Notes under the pieces: model-generated
Told to the model about the DNA's origin: nothing
What the model saw: only the letters and a program-made list of their open reading frames with translations
The model's database searches: none
Origin: Clostridium sp.
Lineage (GTDB): Bacteria; Bacillota; Clostridia; Lachnospirales; Lachnospiraceae
Direction: 5' to 3'
Length of the DNA: 46,599 nucleotides
Assembly: GCA_023664325.1 (NCBI GenBank)
Contig: JAMPFS010000025.1
Location: 1-46,599, forward strand
Position numbers and translations under genes: made by a program
Shown here: positions 17,500 through 25,522 of the stretch, one piece after another
How positions within the stretch are numbered: the first letter of the stretch is position 1
Layout of the letters: the number at the start of each line of letters is the position of its first letter

Positions 17500-18894
17500 C
17501 TATGCTATAGTCTCTGCCTTTTTCTTAACATCCTCAATCGTTCCGACATTAAAAAATGCTGCTTCCGGATAGGAATCCATCTCACCATCCAAAATTGCCT
17601 TAAAGCCTTTAATGGTCTCCTGAACCGGCACAAATGCGCCCTTTACGCCGGTAAAATTTTCTGCTACATGGAATGGCTGGGATAAGAAACGCTGAATCTT
17701 TCTCGCACGGAATACAATCACCTTATCCTCATCTGAAAGCTCCTCCATACCAAGAATTGCAATAATATCCTGTAAATCCTTATACTTCTGCAAGATCTCC
17801 TGCACCCGGCGGGCAACATTATAATGCTCCTCACCTACCACATCCGGTTCCAGAATACGGGAAGTAGACTCTAAAGGATCCACCGCAGGATAGATACCCT
17901 GCTCCACAATTTTCCTTGAAAGAACCGTTGTTGCATCCAAATGGGAGAATGTCGTTGCCGGCGCAGGATCCGTCAGGTCATCTGCCGGCACATAAACCGC
18001 CTGCACAGAAGTAACCGATCCCTCTTTTGTGGAAGCGATACGTTCCTGAAGCTCGCCTAAATCATTTGCAAGTGTTGGCTGATAACCAACCGCAGACGGC
18101 ATACGCCCGAGTAGCGCTGACACCTCAGAACCCGCCTGAACAAAACGGAAAATATTATCTATAAACAGCAACACATCCTGCTTTGCCACATCACGGAAAT
18201 ATTCCGCCATTGTAAGTCCGGTTTCTGCCACACGCATACGGGATCCCGGTGGTTCGTTCATCTGACCGAATACCAATGCCGTCTTTTCCAAAACACCGGA
18301 TTCCTTCATCTCCATCCAGAGATCGTTACCCTCACGGGAACGCTCACCGACTCCGGTAAAAATCGAATAACCACCGCTTTCCGTTGCCACATTGCGGATC
18401 AACTCCTGAATCAATACCGTTTTACCAACTCCGGCGCCGCCAAATAATCCAATCTTACCACCCTTCGCATATGGCGCAAGCAAGTCAATTACTTTGATAC
18501 CGGTCTCTAACATCTCAACAACCGGACTCTGCTGCTCAAATTTAGGGGGTTCCCGATGAATACACCAATGTTCCGCCTCATCCAACGTCTCGCCATTATC
18601 AAGTGTCTCACCAAGCACATTAAACAGACGGCCTAATGTCTTTTCACCAACCGGAACCTGAATCCCGGAACCGGTTGCCACAACTTCCATATCCCTGCAA
18701 AGCCCTTCACTGGTTGCAAGCATAATACAGCGGACTACATTATGTCCTATATGCTGAGATACTTCCATCACACATTTTTTTCCATTATTCATGACATAAA
18801 GCGCATCCTTGATTGCCGGCAGATTATTGCGATCTGCAAATTCTACGTCTACTACAGGCCCTGAAACCTGTACAATTTTACCAATATTTTCCAT
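17500..18894 (-). CDS. atpD: ATP synthase beta subunit
   Basis: Catalytic subunit of F1. Walker A is GGAGVGKT (about residues 149-156). The Walker B strand is VLLFIDNIFRF, and the catalytic Glu lies in GVGERSREGNDL. The DELSEED loop appears as EELSDED near residue 384. The start is set at the ATG at 18894, giving 464 residues, because MENIGKIVQVSGPVVDV is the usual N-terminus and GAGGTGA stands ahead of it. A longer frame back to 18954 overlaps atpG and has no family match. The start is 10 bases past the atpG stop. Confidence 0.98.
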   Translation of the reverse strand: MENIGKIVQVSGPVVDVEFADRNNLPAIKDALYVMNNGKKCVMEVSQHIGHNVVRCIMLATSEGLCRDMEVVATGSGIQVPVGEKTLGRLFNVLGETLDNGETLDEAEHWCIHREPPKFEQQSPVVEMLETGIKVIDLLAPYAKGGKIGLFGGAGVGKTVLIQELIRNVATESGGYSIFTGVGERSREGNDLWMEMKESGVLEKTALVFGQMNEPPGSRMRVAETGLTMAEYFRDVAKQDVLLFIDNIFRFVQAGSEVSALLGRMPSAVGYQPTLANDLGELQERIASTKEGSVTSVQAVYVPADDLTDPAPATTFSHLDATTVLSRKIVEQGIYPAVDPLESTSRILEPDVVGEEHYNVARRVQEILQKYKDLQDIIAILGMEELSDEDKVIVFRARKIQRFLSQPFHVAENFTGVKGAFVPVQETIKGFKAILDGEMDSYPEAAFFNVGTIEDVKKKAETIA

Positions 18895-18904
18895 TGTGTG
18901 AATC

Positions 18905-19855
18905 TCACCTCGCTTGTTTCTTCTTTTTCTTTTTAAGAGCCTTTGCGCCACCAATTACCTCTGTAATCTCCTGCGTAATGGCAGCCTGCCGCACGCGGTT
19001 ATACTCCACCGACAATTCTGCGAGCATTGCCTGTGCATTATCGGTTGCTGACTGCATTGCCATCATTCTGGCATTTTCCTCACTGGCAGAACCCTCTACC
19101 AAAGCGCCATATAAAAATCCTGTCACATAGTTATAAGCCAGCTTCTCCAATACCGTCTTCGGAGACGGATAAATCAAGAACCAGTCATCTGCCTGCTCCG
19201 CAGCTTCCTTATCAAAATTACCTGCTCCAAGCTTTGTCTGGTCAAGTAATTCATGCTTGATAAACTCATGCGTCTTTAACGGCAGAAGTTCTTCAATCCC
19301 CACCTCTTCCTTCATGCTGTTTATCATACGGGTGTAGATGACATGCACCTCATCTATCTGTCCTTCCTTATAAAGCTCAACGATGCGTTCCGTCATGACC
19401 CTTGCGCGATGGAGCGAAGGATTGCCTGCAGAAAAGAGGAAATCCTCCTCCACGTTATATCCAAGATTTGTAAAATAATGCCGTCCGATCTCACCAACCA
19501 CAAAAAGACGGTATTCCTCCGCAGCATCAATCATTTTCTGCGCCTCTTTTAATACATTGTGGTTATAGGCGCCTGCCATGCCTTTATCACCGGTTATGAC
19601 AACAAAGCCCTTTTTCTTAACCGTTTCCTTTCTGTCTTCTTCCCGGTTATCAAAATACAGGTGATGCATATCCGGAAAATGAAGCAGAATATCGGATATC
19701 TCCTTTTGCAGTCCATAAAAGTATGGCTCTGTATTTTCAAGCTTCTTTCTCGCTTTCCGAAGTTTCATGGATGACATCAGATACATGGCACTGGTTATCT
19801 TCATGGTATCCTTAATACTCTTTATCCTGTTTTGAATCTCCTTCGCATTCGCCAT
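18905..19855 (-). CDS. atpG: ATP synthase gamma subunit
   Basis: Rotor shaft of F1. The N-terminal helix (MANAKEIQNRIKSIKDTMKI) and the C-terminal helix (VEYNRVRQAAITQEITEVIGGA) of the coiled coil are clear, with the Rossmann-like middle domain (FVVITGDKGMAGAYN). At 316 residues it is longer than the common 285-295. Extra residues lie around positions 65-80, and a lysine-rich tail (KKKKKK then QAR) is added after the last helix. The start is two bases past the alpha stop, so translation is coupled. AGGAGAG before the ATG lies inside the end of the alpha gene. Confidence 0.96.
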   Translation of the reverse strand: MANAKEIQNRIKSIKDTMKITSAMYLMSSMKLRKARKKLENTEPYFYGLQKEISDILLHFPDMHHLYFDNREEDRKETVKKKGFVVITGDKGMAGAYNHNVLKEAQKMIDAAEEYRLFVVGEIGRHYFTNLGYNVEEDFLFSAGNPSLHRARVMTERIVELYKEGQIDEVHVIYTRMINSMKEEVGIEELLPLKTHEFIKHELLDQTKLGAGNFDKEAAEQADDWFLIYPSPKTVLEKLAYNYVTGFLYGALVEGSASEENARMMAMQSATDNAQAMLAELSVEYNRVRQAAITQEITEVIGGAKALKKKKKKQAR

Positions 19856-19857
19856 AT

Positions 19858-21636
19858 CTATCTCTCCTGATTTTTAAACTCGTTACAAGCCTCCACGATC
19901 GCCTCTTTTGTATCCTCATCCAGATTTTTGGATGATTCAATCTGGCTAACCAGATCCGAATGATTCTGCGCAAAATCTTTTAGTAAATCCATTCGGAACT
20001 GCCTTATTTCACTGACCGGCAGATCACTGAATATATGGGCATTTGCCGCCACTAAGGTGACAACCTGTTCCACCATGGAAAACGGTCTGCCAAGAGGCTG
20101 CTTTAAAAGCTCCATCAAAGCGCGTCCGTGGTCTAACTGTTTCTTTGTACTCTCATCAAGATCAGAAGAAAACTGAGTAAATATCTCCATTTCACGGTAC
20201 TGTGCCAAATCAATACGAATACTCCCTGCCGCCTTCTTTGTCGCCTTTGTCTGCGCTGCGCCACCTACACGGGATACCGACAGACCAACATTAACTGCCG
20301 GTCTCTGCCCTGCATTAAACAACTCACTCTCCAAATAAATCTGCCCATCTGTAATGGAAATAACATTCGTTGGAATGTAGGCAGATACATCCCCTGCCTG
20401 TGTCTCAATAATCGGAAGCGCCGTAATCGAACCGCCGCCTGCCTCTGCTGTCAGACGGGATGAACGCTCTAACAATCTGGAATGTAAATAGAACACATCT
20501 CCCGGATATGCTTCTCGACCCGGCGAACGCTCAAGCAGCAGCGAAATTGCCCGATAAGCCACTGCATGCTTGGACAAATCATCATATATAATCAAAACAT
20601 CCTTACCCTGATACATAAAATATTCAGCAAGCGCTGTTCCGGAATATGGCGCAATATACTGAAGCGGTGCCGGATCTGCTGCCGTCGCCGATACGATAAT
20701 CGTATAATCCATTGCGCCGCCCTTTTTTAAATTACTCACAAGTTTGGCAAGCGTGGATGCCTTTTGCCCAATCGCAACATATACGCAGATCACATCCTTA
20801 CCCTTCTGGTTTAAAATGGTATCCATTGCAATGGATGTTTTTCCGGTCTGACGATCACCGATAATCAGCTCACGCTGTCCACGTCCAATCGGGAACATGG
20901 AATCAATGGAAAGAATACCGGTCTCCATCGGAACAGACACCGACTTACGGTCTACAATACTTGGCGCCGGATTTTCAATTGGACGGTATCCATCTGCCTC
21001 AATCTCACCAAGCCCGTCAATCGGCGCGCCTAATGCATCCACGATTCTCCCCTTAAAGTTCTCACCGACTGGTATGCCTGCCATCTTACCGGTACGGACT
21101 ACACGGCTTCCCTCGTGAATCTCTGTGTCACGTCCAAACAAGATCACTCCGATCTCATCCCGGCGCACATCCTGTACCATCCCCTTTATGCCACAGTCAA
21201 ACAGAACAATCTCACCATAGCAGGCATGGTCAATGCCATCCACATTTACAATGCCGTCACCAACCCAGTGTACGATACCAATCTCTCGGTTCTTCGCCTC
21301 TAATTCAAAATGTTCAATATTGCTTCGTAAGATGGAGATAATATTTTCTTCGCCAAAGCTTCCATCAGAAATCTTTTTCGTAACGGCGCGCTTAAGCTGT
21401 TCAATTCTGCCCTGTTCACTCCAATCATACTCCTTCGTTCCAACGCGTAAAATGAAACCGCTCTTTAAGGATGTATCTTCCGTTAAGGAAATCTCCATCT
21501 CCTCATTGTGAAATTCCTTTGCCAGGAACTTGCGAATCCCTGCCAATTGTTCTTCACTTGGTGCTGTTACATAGACTAACTCTGCATGTCCTGTATTGCG
21601 CAAATCCTGCGCATGATCCATTCCTGCCTGTGTCAC
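19858..21636 (-). CDS. atpA: ATP synthase delta C-terminal domain fused to alpha subunit
   Basis: A 592-residue protein in place of separate delta and alpha subunits. Residues about 18-88 match the C-terminal domain of delta/OSCP: TAPSEEQLAGIRKFLAKEF, then GFILRVGTKEYDWSEQGRIE, with the family's signature of Gly, Arg-x-Gly, Asp and Gly-Arg-x-x-x-Leu. From about residue 95 a complete alpha subunit follows: the N-terminal helix ENIISILRSNIEHFE, Walker A GDRQTGKT (about 258-265), and the Arg-finger segment SVSRVGGA near 455. The roughly 105-residue N-terminal domain of delta is missing. The GTG start at 21636 overlaps the atpF stop by four bases (GTGA) with GGTGAGGA before it. An ATG at 21621 is a weaker alternative. 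Normal alpha is about 500 residues. No other delta gene lies in the operon. Confidence 0.93.
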   Translation of the reverse strand: MTQAGMDHAQDLRNTGHAELVYVTAPSEEQLAGIRKFLAKEFHNEEMEISLTEDTSLKSGFILRVGTKEYDWSEQGRIEQLKRAVTKKISDGSFGEENIISILRSNIEHFELEAKNREIGIVHWVGDGIVNVDGIDHACYGEIVLFDCGIKGMVQDVRRDEIGVILFGRDTEIHEGSRVVRTGKMAGIPVGENFKGRIVDALGAPIDGLGEIEADGYRPIENPAPSIVDRKSVSVPMETGILSIDSMFPIGRGQRELIIGDRQTGKTSIAMDTILNQKGKDVICVYVAIGQKASTLAKLVSNLKKGGAMDYTIIVSATAADPAPLQYIAPYSGTALAEYFMYQGKDVLIIYDDLSKHAVAYRAISLLLERSPGREAYPGDVFYLHSRLLERSSRLTAEAGGGSITALPIIETQAGDVSAYIPTNVISITDGQIYLESELFNAGQRPAVNVGLSVSRVGGAAQTKATKKAAGSIRIDLAQYREMEIFTQFSSDLDESTKKQLDHGRALMELLKQPLGRPFSMVEQVVTLVAANAHIFSDLPVSEIRQFRMDLLKDFAQNHSDLVSQIESSKNLDEDTKEAIVEACNEFKNQER

Positions 21637-22121
21637 GATTCCTCACCTGCTTTATCTAAAAATTCATCATATAAAGATGCATCTATCTCTATATTACTCT
21701 GCGCTCCTACTACCTTCGTTGCCGCATTCACTATCATATCAGCAATTTCCTTCTCTGCTTTCCGAATAATCCGGTTCTTTGAAGCCTCTGCTTCCGCCAC
21801 TGCATCAGCCTTGATCTGCCTGGCCTCTTTTTCCGCACCATCCACAATCTTCTGGTACTCCTTGTCGGCATCCTTCCTTGCCTGCTGCAATGTCTGCTTC
21901 TTTTCTTCCTCAATATCTGCAATCGAACCGGTGTATTGCGCCTTCATTTCGTCAGCCTCTGCCTGCTTTGCCGCTGCCTCTGCAAACTGCCTGTCTGCAT
22001 CTTCCTGTCTTGCAGCAATAATCTCTTGTACCGGTTTGAACAAAAACCGTTTCATTGCAATATACAGCACCAGAAGGTTAACAACGGTTATAATTAAATT
22101 AGCCGCACTAATATTAAGCAT
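21633..22121 (-). CDS. atpF: ATP synthase b subunit
   Basis: Peripheral stalk of the ATP synthase. One N-terminal membrane segment (LIITVVNLLVLYIAM) is followed by a short polar hinge and a long charged helix (about residues 35-145) rich in Ala, Glu, Lys and Gln, as expected for the right-handed coiled coil. At 162 residues it is normal length and carries no fused delta, unlike the mycobacterial b-delta protein. It is 22 bases after atpE, and its stop overlaps the start of the delta/alpha fusion. The C-terminus normally contacts the delta C-terminal domain, here supplied by alpha. Confidence 0.95.
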   Translation of the reverse strand: MLNISAANLIITVVNLLVLYIAMKRFLFKPVQEIIAARQEDADRQFAEAAAKQAEADEMKAQYTGSIADIEEEKKQTLQQARKDADKEYQKIVDGAEKEARQIKADAVAEAEASKNRIIRKAEKEIADMIVNAATKVVGAQSNIEIDASLYDEFLDKAGEES

Positions 22122-22143
22122 GTTCCTAACCCGCCTTTCTCTG

Positions 22144-22368
22144 TTACTTTAACATTACAATAATCATCAAAGCAATAACGAAACCATAAATAGCAGTTGC
22201 CTCTGCAAGCGCACAACCAAGAATCAGGGTTGTACGGATTTTACCATCCGCCTCCGGCTGTCTTGCCACTGCCTCTGTTGCCTTACCGGTTGCAATACCG
22301 ATACCAATACCTGCTCCTACTGCTGCAAAAACTGCGATACCTGCTCCAATTGCGATTAACGTTTCCAT
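22144..22368 (-). CDS. atpE: ATP synthase c subunit
   Basis: Ring-forming proteolipid of Fo. Two membrane helices are joined by the polar loop ARQPEADGKIR. The ion-binding carboxylate is Glu56 in ALAEATAIYG. Positions that hold Gln and Ser in sodium-binding rings (Ilyobacter type Gln32, Ser66) are here Ile23 and Ala57, which favours proton coupling, although Thr58 and Tyr61 are kept. The start is set at the ATG at 22368, giving 74 residues, with AAGGAGAT upstream. The longer frame to 22434 has no family match. A 96-base gap with no strong terminator separates it from atpB. Confidence 0.96.
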   Translation of the reverse strand: METLIAIGAGIAVFAAVGAGIGIGIATGKATEAVARQPEADGKIRTTLILGCALAEATAIYGFVIALMIIVMLK

Positions 22369-22464
22369 AATAGATCTCCTTTTCTTTTCATCATTTTTGA
22401 CACATTTTCCACTTAAAATCTGTAAATCATGCATTTCGCGCCAGGCAACCTGCCATTCATGATA

Positions 22465-23154
22465 CTAATCCTCAAGCGCTTCACTAATATACAATGAAGT
22501 TAAAAATACAAACACATATGCCTGAAGCAGTCCATCAAAAATATCAAAATACAGGCTGAATACTGCCGGCAGAAAGACCGGAACGACCATCTTAATCAAT
22601 TCCATAATAACGAATGCTCCCAGCACATTACCAAAAAGCCGCATACAAAGTGATAACGGTCTGGTAAATACCTCAAGGATATTAATCGGTGTCACAACAG
22701 CTATTGGCTGTGTAAACTTGCGAAGCCATTTTTTCACGCCATGCTGATAGATACCTGCTGCCTCTACTAAGATGATACTCATCAAAGCCAAAGCAATTGT
22801 AACGGTTAAATCCTTTGTCGGCGATTTGAAACCAAACAATCCAATCGTATTGGCAAAACCGATATAAATCAAAATGGTTGTCAGATATGGAACATATGCT
22901 CCACCTTCCGACCCGATCATGCCTTCCACCAAACCTGTTAATTTGGTGACAATCAGCTCTGCCACCGCCTGACGCCTGCTGATATGATGAATCTTCAAAT
23001 CTCTTGTAAGAATAAACGCTGCAAGTATCAGTACTGCCATAATAATCCACGTTACCACAACAGACTCTGCAATATCAATTCCACCAAAGAGAGGAATCGT
23101 GAAGACGGTCTCACATTCCAGCTCCTCCATCAGACGCTTTGCCAATGAATCCAA
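22465..23154 (-). CDS. atpB: ATP synthase a subunit
   Basis: Stator channel of Fo. The 229-residue protein has five or six membrane helices. The essential arginine lies in LSLCMRLFGN, followed by the conserved ALLQAYVFVFLTSLYI-type C-terminal helix (GLLQAYVFVFLTSLYIS). The start appears to be TTG at 23154, eight bases after AAGGAG; no ATG in frame has a better site. It is the first gene of the operon. The usual atpI before it is absent. Confidence 0.95.
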   Translation of the reverse strand: MDSLAKRLMEELECETVFTIPLFGGIDIAESVVVTWIIMAVLILAAFILTRDLKIHHISRRQAVAELIVTKLTGLVEGMIGSEGGAYVPYLTTILIYIGFANTIGLFGFKSPTKDLTVTIALALMSIILVEAAGIYQHGVKKWLRKFTQPIAVVTPINILEVFTRPLSLCMRLFGNVLGAFVIMELIKMVVPVFLPAVFSLYFDIFDGLLQAYVFVFLTSLYISEALED

Positions 23155-23476
23155 AAAATCATCTCCTTCTTTCTTGTTCTAATTCACCAAGGTCAATCTT
23201 ATACCTCTATTGTTTAAGATTCAAGTGAATAAAGTGCCGAATTTCGCAGTCGAATTTGACTTTTTTTTGTCAAAAAACACACTTGATTTTTTTTGCAAGA
23301 GATTTCTTCATGACACTTTCATCTTCTTCTATATATTATCCAACAAAAGCCAAATAAATGTTTAATATTCAACCTTAAATAAAACCAGCCAGAACATTCT
23401 GTCTTTTCATCAAAACAGTAGTTTCTGACTGGTCTTTCATAAATGCTGTGCAATTGATATTCAAAAGAAGTTTTCA
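23155..23476. other. Intergenic region atpB / hsp20
   Basis: 322 bases. Near atpB the minus strand has CTTGAA (23225-23220), 16 bp and TATAAG (23203-23198), a plausible atp operon promoter. Further up is an AT-rich block with the inverted repeat TTTGAC/GTCAAA (23255-23274). The hsp20 terminator occupies 23384-23433. No gene is seen. Confidence 0.5.
23384..23433 (-). terminator. Terminator after hsp20
   Basis: Arms ACCAGCCAGAA (23384-23394) and TTCTGACTGGT (23423-23433) pair with one mismatch around a 28-base loop. On the minus strand TTTTATTT follows. It lies 44 bases past the hsp20 stop. Confidence 0.7.
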
Positions 23477-23905
23477 TTATCCCTCAATCGCAATATATTT
23501 TGCTTCCTCTACTTCCGGTTTTTGCTCCTTCTTCGGAACGGTAATCTTTAAGGTTCCATCCTCAAATTTTGCCTTGATATCCTCCTGTGTGACAGCTTCT
23601 CCAATATAAAAGCTTCTGCTGCAAGAACCACTGTAACGTTCCTTTCGGATATATGTTCCGTTGTCATCCTTTTCCTCGCGGCTGGTATTCGTTGATGCAT
23701 TGATCGTGAGATAGCCATCCTTAAGTTCGGCTTTTACATCCTCCTTCTTGAAGCCCGGAAGATTCATAACCAGGGAAAAGTTGTCATCACTCTCAGAAAT
23801 ATCTGTCTGCATCAGACCTGTATTATTTGTTTTCACATAACGTTCTTTTGGGAATCCAAAGAAATCATCCAATAAAGTTTCTCCAAAAATACTAGGCATT
23901 AACAT
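23477..23905 (-). CDS. Hsp20 / alpha-crystallin small heat-shock protein
   Basis: ATP-independent holdase chaperone. The 142-residue protein has a short N-terminal arm, the alpha-crystallin domain at about residues 35-130 (NFSLVMNLPGFKKEDVKAEL, and FEDGTLKITVPK at its end) and a short tail. The tail ends in YIAIEG, a variant of the I-x-I anchor. AAAGGAG lies ten bases before the ATG at 23905. It is transcribed alone from a promoter overlapped by a perfect CIRCE element, so HrcA repression and heat induction are expected. Its leader is about 120 bases. Confidence 0.95.
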   Translation of the reverse strand: MLMPSIFGETLLDDFFGFPKERYVKTNNTGLMQTDISESDDNFSLVMNLPGFKKEDVKAELKDGYLTINASTNTSREEKDDNGTYIRKERYSGSCSRSFYIGEAVTQEDIKAKFEDGTLKITVPKKEQKPEVEEAKYIAIEG

Positions 23906-24029
23906 AAGTCATCGTCTCCTTTCAAAATCAGTTATGATGCTCTCTATTATTTACCGCATCAAATAACTTATCCTGTTAAATGTTACCTAGAACTGGGAAT
24001 CTATTTTGCTGTTCCTTCGTTCTGATTAT

Positions 24030-24071
24030 GTTATACCACTATTGTTAGCACTCGTCAAGAGTGAGTGCTAA
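24030..24071 (-). promoter_or_regulatory. hsp20 promoter with CIRCE operator
   Basis: TTAGCACTC, nine bases, GAGTGCTAA at 24045-24071 is an exact CIRCE element, the binding site of the heat-shock repressor HrcA. On the minus strand TTGACG (24058-24053), 17 bp and TATAAC (24035-24030) place the -35 box inside it. The stop codon of the upstream phosphatase gene (24068-24070) also falls within the element. Confidence 0.95.
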
Positions 24072-24745
24072 CAATTTCTGTGAACTTTTTGTGAACGTGC
24101 TGCTTCTAATACTGACAGTATCTCCTCCGGCATCCTTACCATTTTCTTTGCTCCCTGTGACAGCAGGTATTCCCTGTTCCGAAATCCCCATTCCACTGAC
24201 ACCTGATCCACTCCCGCATGGTCGGCTGTCTGGATGTCCACCTCCGAATCTCCGACATACAGCGCCTTTTCTTTTTCAACATGCAGCTGTTCTAATACTT
24301 CAAGCACACTGTCCGGAGCCGGTTTCCTTCGGATGCCCTCCCGTTCTCCAACCACAAAATCAAACAGTCCAAAAAAATAATCCTCGCATAACTGCTGCAC
24401 GGCAAAATCCGCCTTATTCGATACCACCGCTGTCCGATATCCCTGATGCTTCAATTTTTGAATCAGTTCCGGTATCCCATGATAGGGTTTGGTTTTGTCC
24501 GCACAATGCGCAGCATAGTACACTTTAAAATCTGCCAGCACCTTTTCTACAACCGTAACATCCGTACCTTCCGGCACAGCCCGCTTAATCAGTTTTCCAA
24601 TTCCATTGCCAACAAAACTTCTGATCTCCTCGATCGTCCGTTCCGGAAAGCCGTGCATGCGCAATGCATAATTTGTGCTGTCTGCCAGATCCTCCAACGT
24701 ATCCAGAATCGTTCCATCCAGATCAAAAATAACTAATTCATACAT
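24068..24745 (-). CDS. HAD-family phosphatase, phosphoglycolate-phosphatase type
   Basis: Hydrolyses a small phosphomonoester. HAD motif I is FDLDGTILD near residue 8, motif II is VVSNK, the lysine of motif III lies in RRKPAPD, and motif IV is YVGDSEVD. A helical cap at about residues 16-85 is of the Gph/PgmB type. The 225-residue length is normal. AGGAGAG precedes the ATG at 24745. It is 22 bases after the membrane-protein gene, probably in the same transcript. The substrate cannot be told from sequence; phosphoglycolate, pyrophosphate or a sugar phosphate are possible. Confidence 0.9.
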   Translation of the reverse strand: MYELVIFDLDGTILDTLEDLADSTNYALRMHGFPERTIEEIRSFVGNGIGKLIKRAVPEGTDVTVVEKVLADFKVYYAAHCADKTKPYHGIPELIQKLKHQGYRTAVVSNKADFAVQQLCEDYFFGLFDFVVGEREGIRRKPAPDSVLEVLEQLHVEKEKALYVGDSEVDIQTADHAGVDQVSVEWGFRNREYLLSQGAKKMVRMPEEILSVLEAARSQKVHRNC

Positions 24746-24766
24746 TATTATGCTCTCCTGTATTTT

Positions 24767-25498
24767 CTATGATATCTTTTGTAACAGCTTTTTCTTAATC
24801 TGGCAGGTCTTATCCTTGCAATTTTCACATTGCAGGGTGTCATTGGAACCTGCCCAGAACCGTTCCGGGTGACGGATGTATTTTATCTCCCAGTGGATCA
24901 ATACTACACAGGCGGTAAAGAACAGACTCCAGCTATAAAAATTCCGTATAAATAACATCGGGGTAAACATCATAAAATGACCCCAGTCATATATACGACA
25001 GTTCACGCAGCATTTATTCTTCATGATATGGGTTTGAAACGGACAGTAAAACAAAATACAGATATAGTCACACAGAAAATAAGTGATTGACAACATAATC
25101 AAATCCATATCGTCCAGTATGTGAAGCAGGTAAAGCAATCCCCAAACGGCATTAAAACTAAGCCACAGGAGCATAACCTTCCACGCCTTTTCATTCTGAT
25201 CCTGAATGAAACGGTACATCTCAAGTTCAGAATAGCCCTGTGTCCGGACAAAATTCTCCTCCTCCGCCTTTAAGAGCGCCATAGTTGCTTTCCCCCAGGG
25301 AATCAGATGTTTCACCATCATCACCATGAAAACAAGCCATAGCACATGCATTGGGGTTACTCCCATCGTAATCGGCTGTTTTGCAAAAGCAATCATCCAG
25401 TCCTTATGCCAGATGTAAAGGACAAATGCTGCCAGAAAAATCACAATCCGAAACGCCAGCTTAAACAAATACATGTTCATCATTTTCGTCTTTAACAT
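24767..25498 (-). CDS. Unknown membrane protein with two cysteine clusters
   Basis: I do not recognise the family. The protein is about 243 residues with roughly five hydrophobic segments (about 10-30, 45-65, 105-130, 135-155, 175-205). A cytoplasmic or luminal charged loop contains LKAEEENFVRTQGYSELEMYRFIQ. Two cysteine groups stand out: CCVNC followed by RIYDWGHFMMF, and near the C-terminus CENCKDKTC before a lysine-rich end. They could bind a metal or Fe-S cluster or form disulfides. The start is set at the ATG at 25498, eight bases after GGAG; an ATG two codons earlier is too close. It is 24 bases after the aminotransferase fusion gene and 21 before the phosphatase. Confidence 0.75.
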   Translation of the reverse strand: MLKTKMMNMYLFKLAFRIVIFLAAFVLYIWHKDWMIAFAKQPITMGVTPMHVLWLVFMVMMVKHLIPWGKATMALLKAEEENFVRTQGYSELEMYRFIQDQNEKAWKVMLLWLSFNAVWGLLYLLHILDDMDLIMLSITYFLCDYICILFYCPFQTHIMKNKCCVNCRIYDWGHFMMFTPMLFIRNFYSWSLFFTACVVLIHWEIKYIRHPERFWAGSNDTLQCENCKDKTCQIKKKLLQKIS

Positions 25499-25522
25499 AT
25501 GCATTTCTCCATTTTTATCCTG

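Noticed and set aside
21621..22121. Mycobacterial-style b-delta fusion
   Set aside because: atpF ends at a normal 162 residues and contains no delta segment; the delta piece is on alpha.
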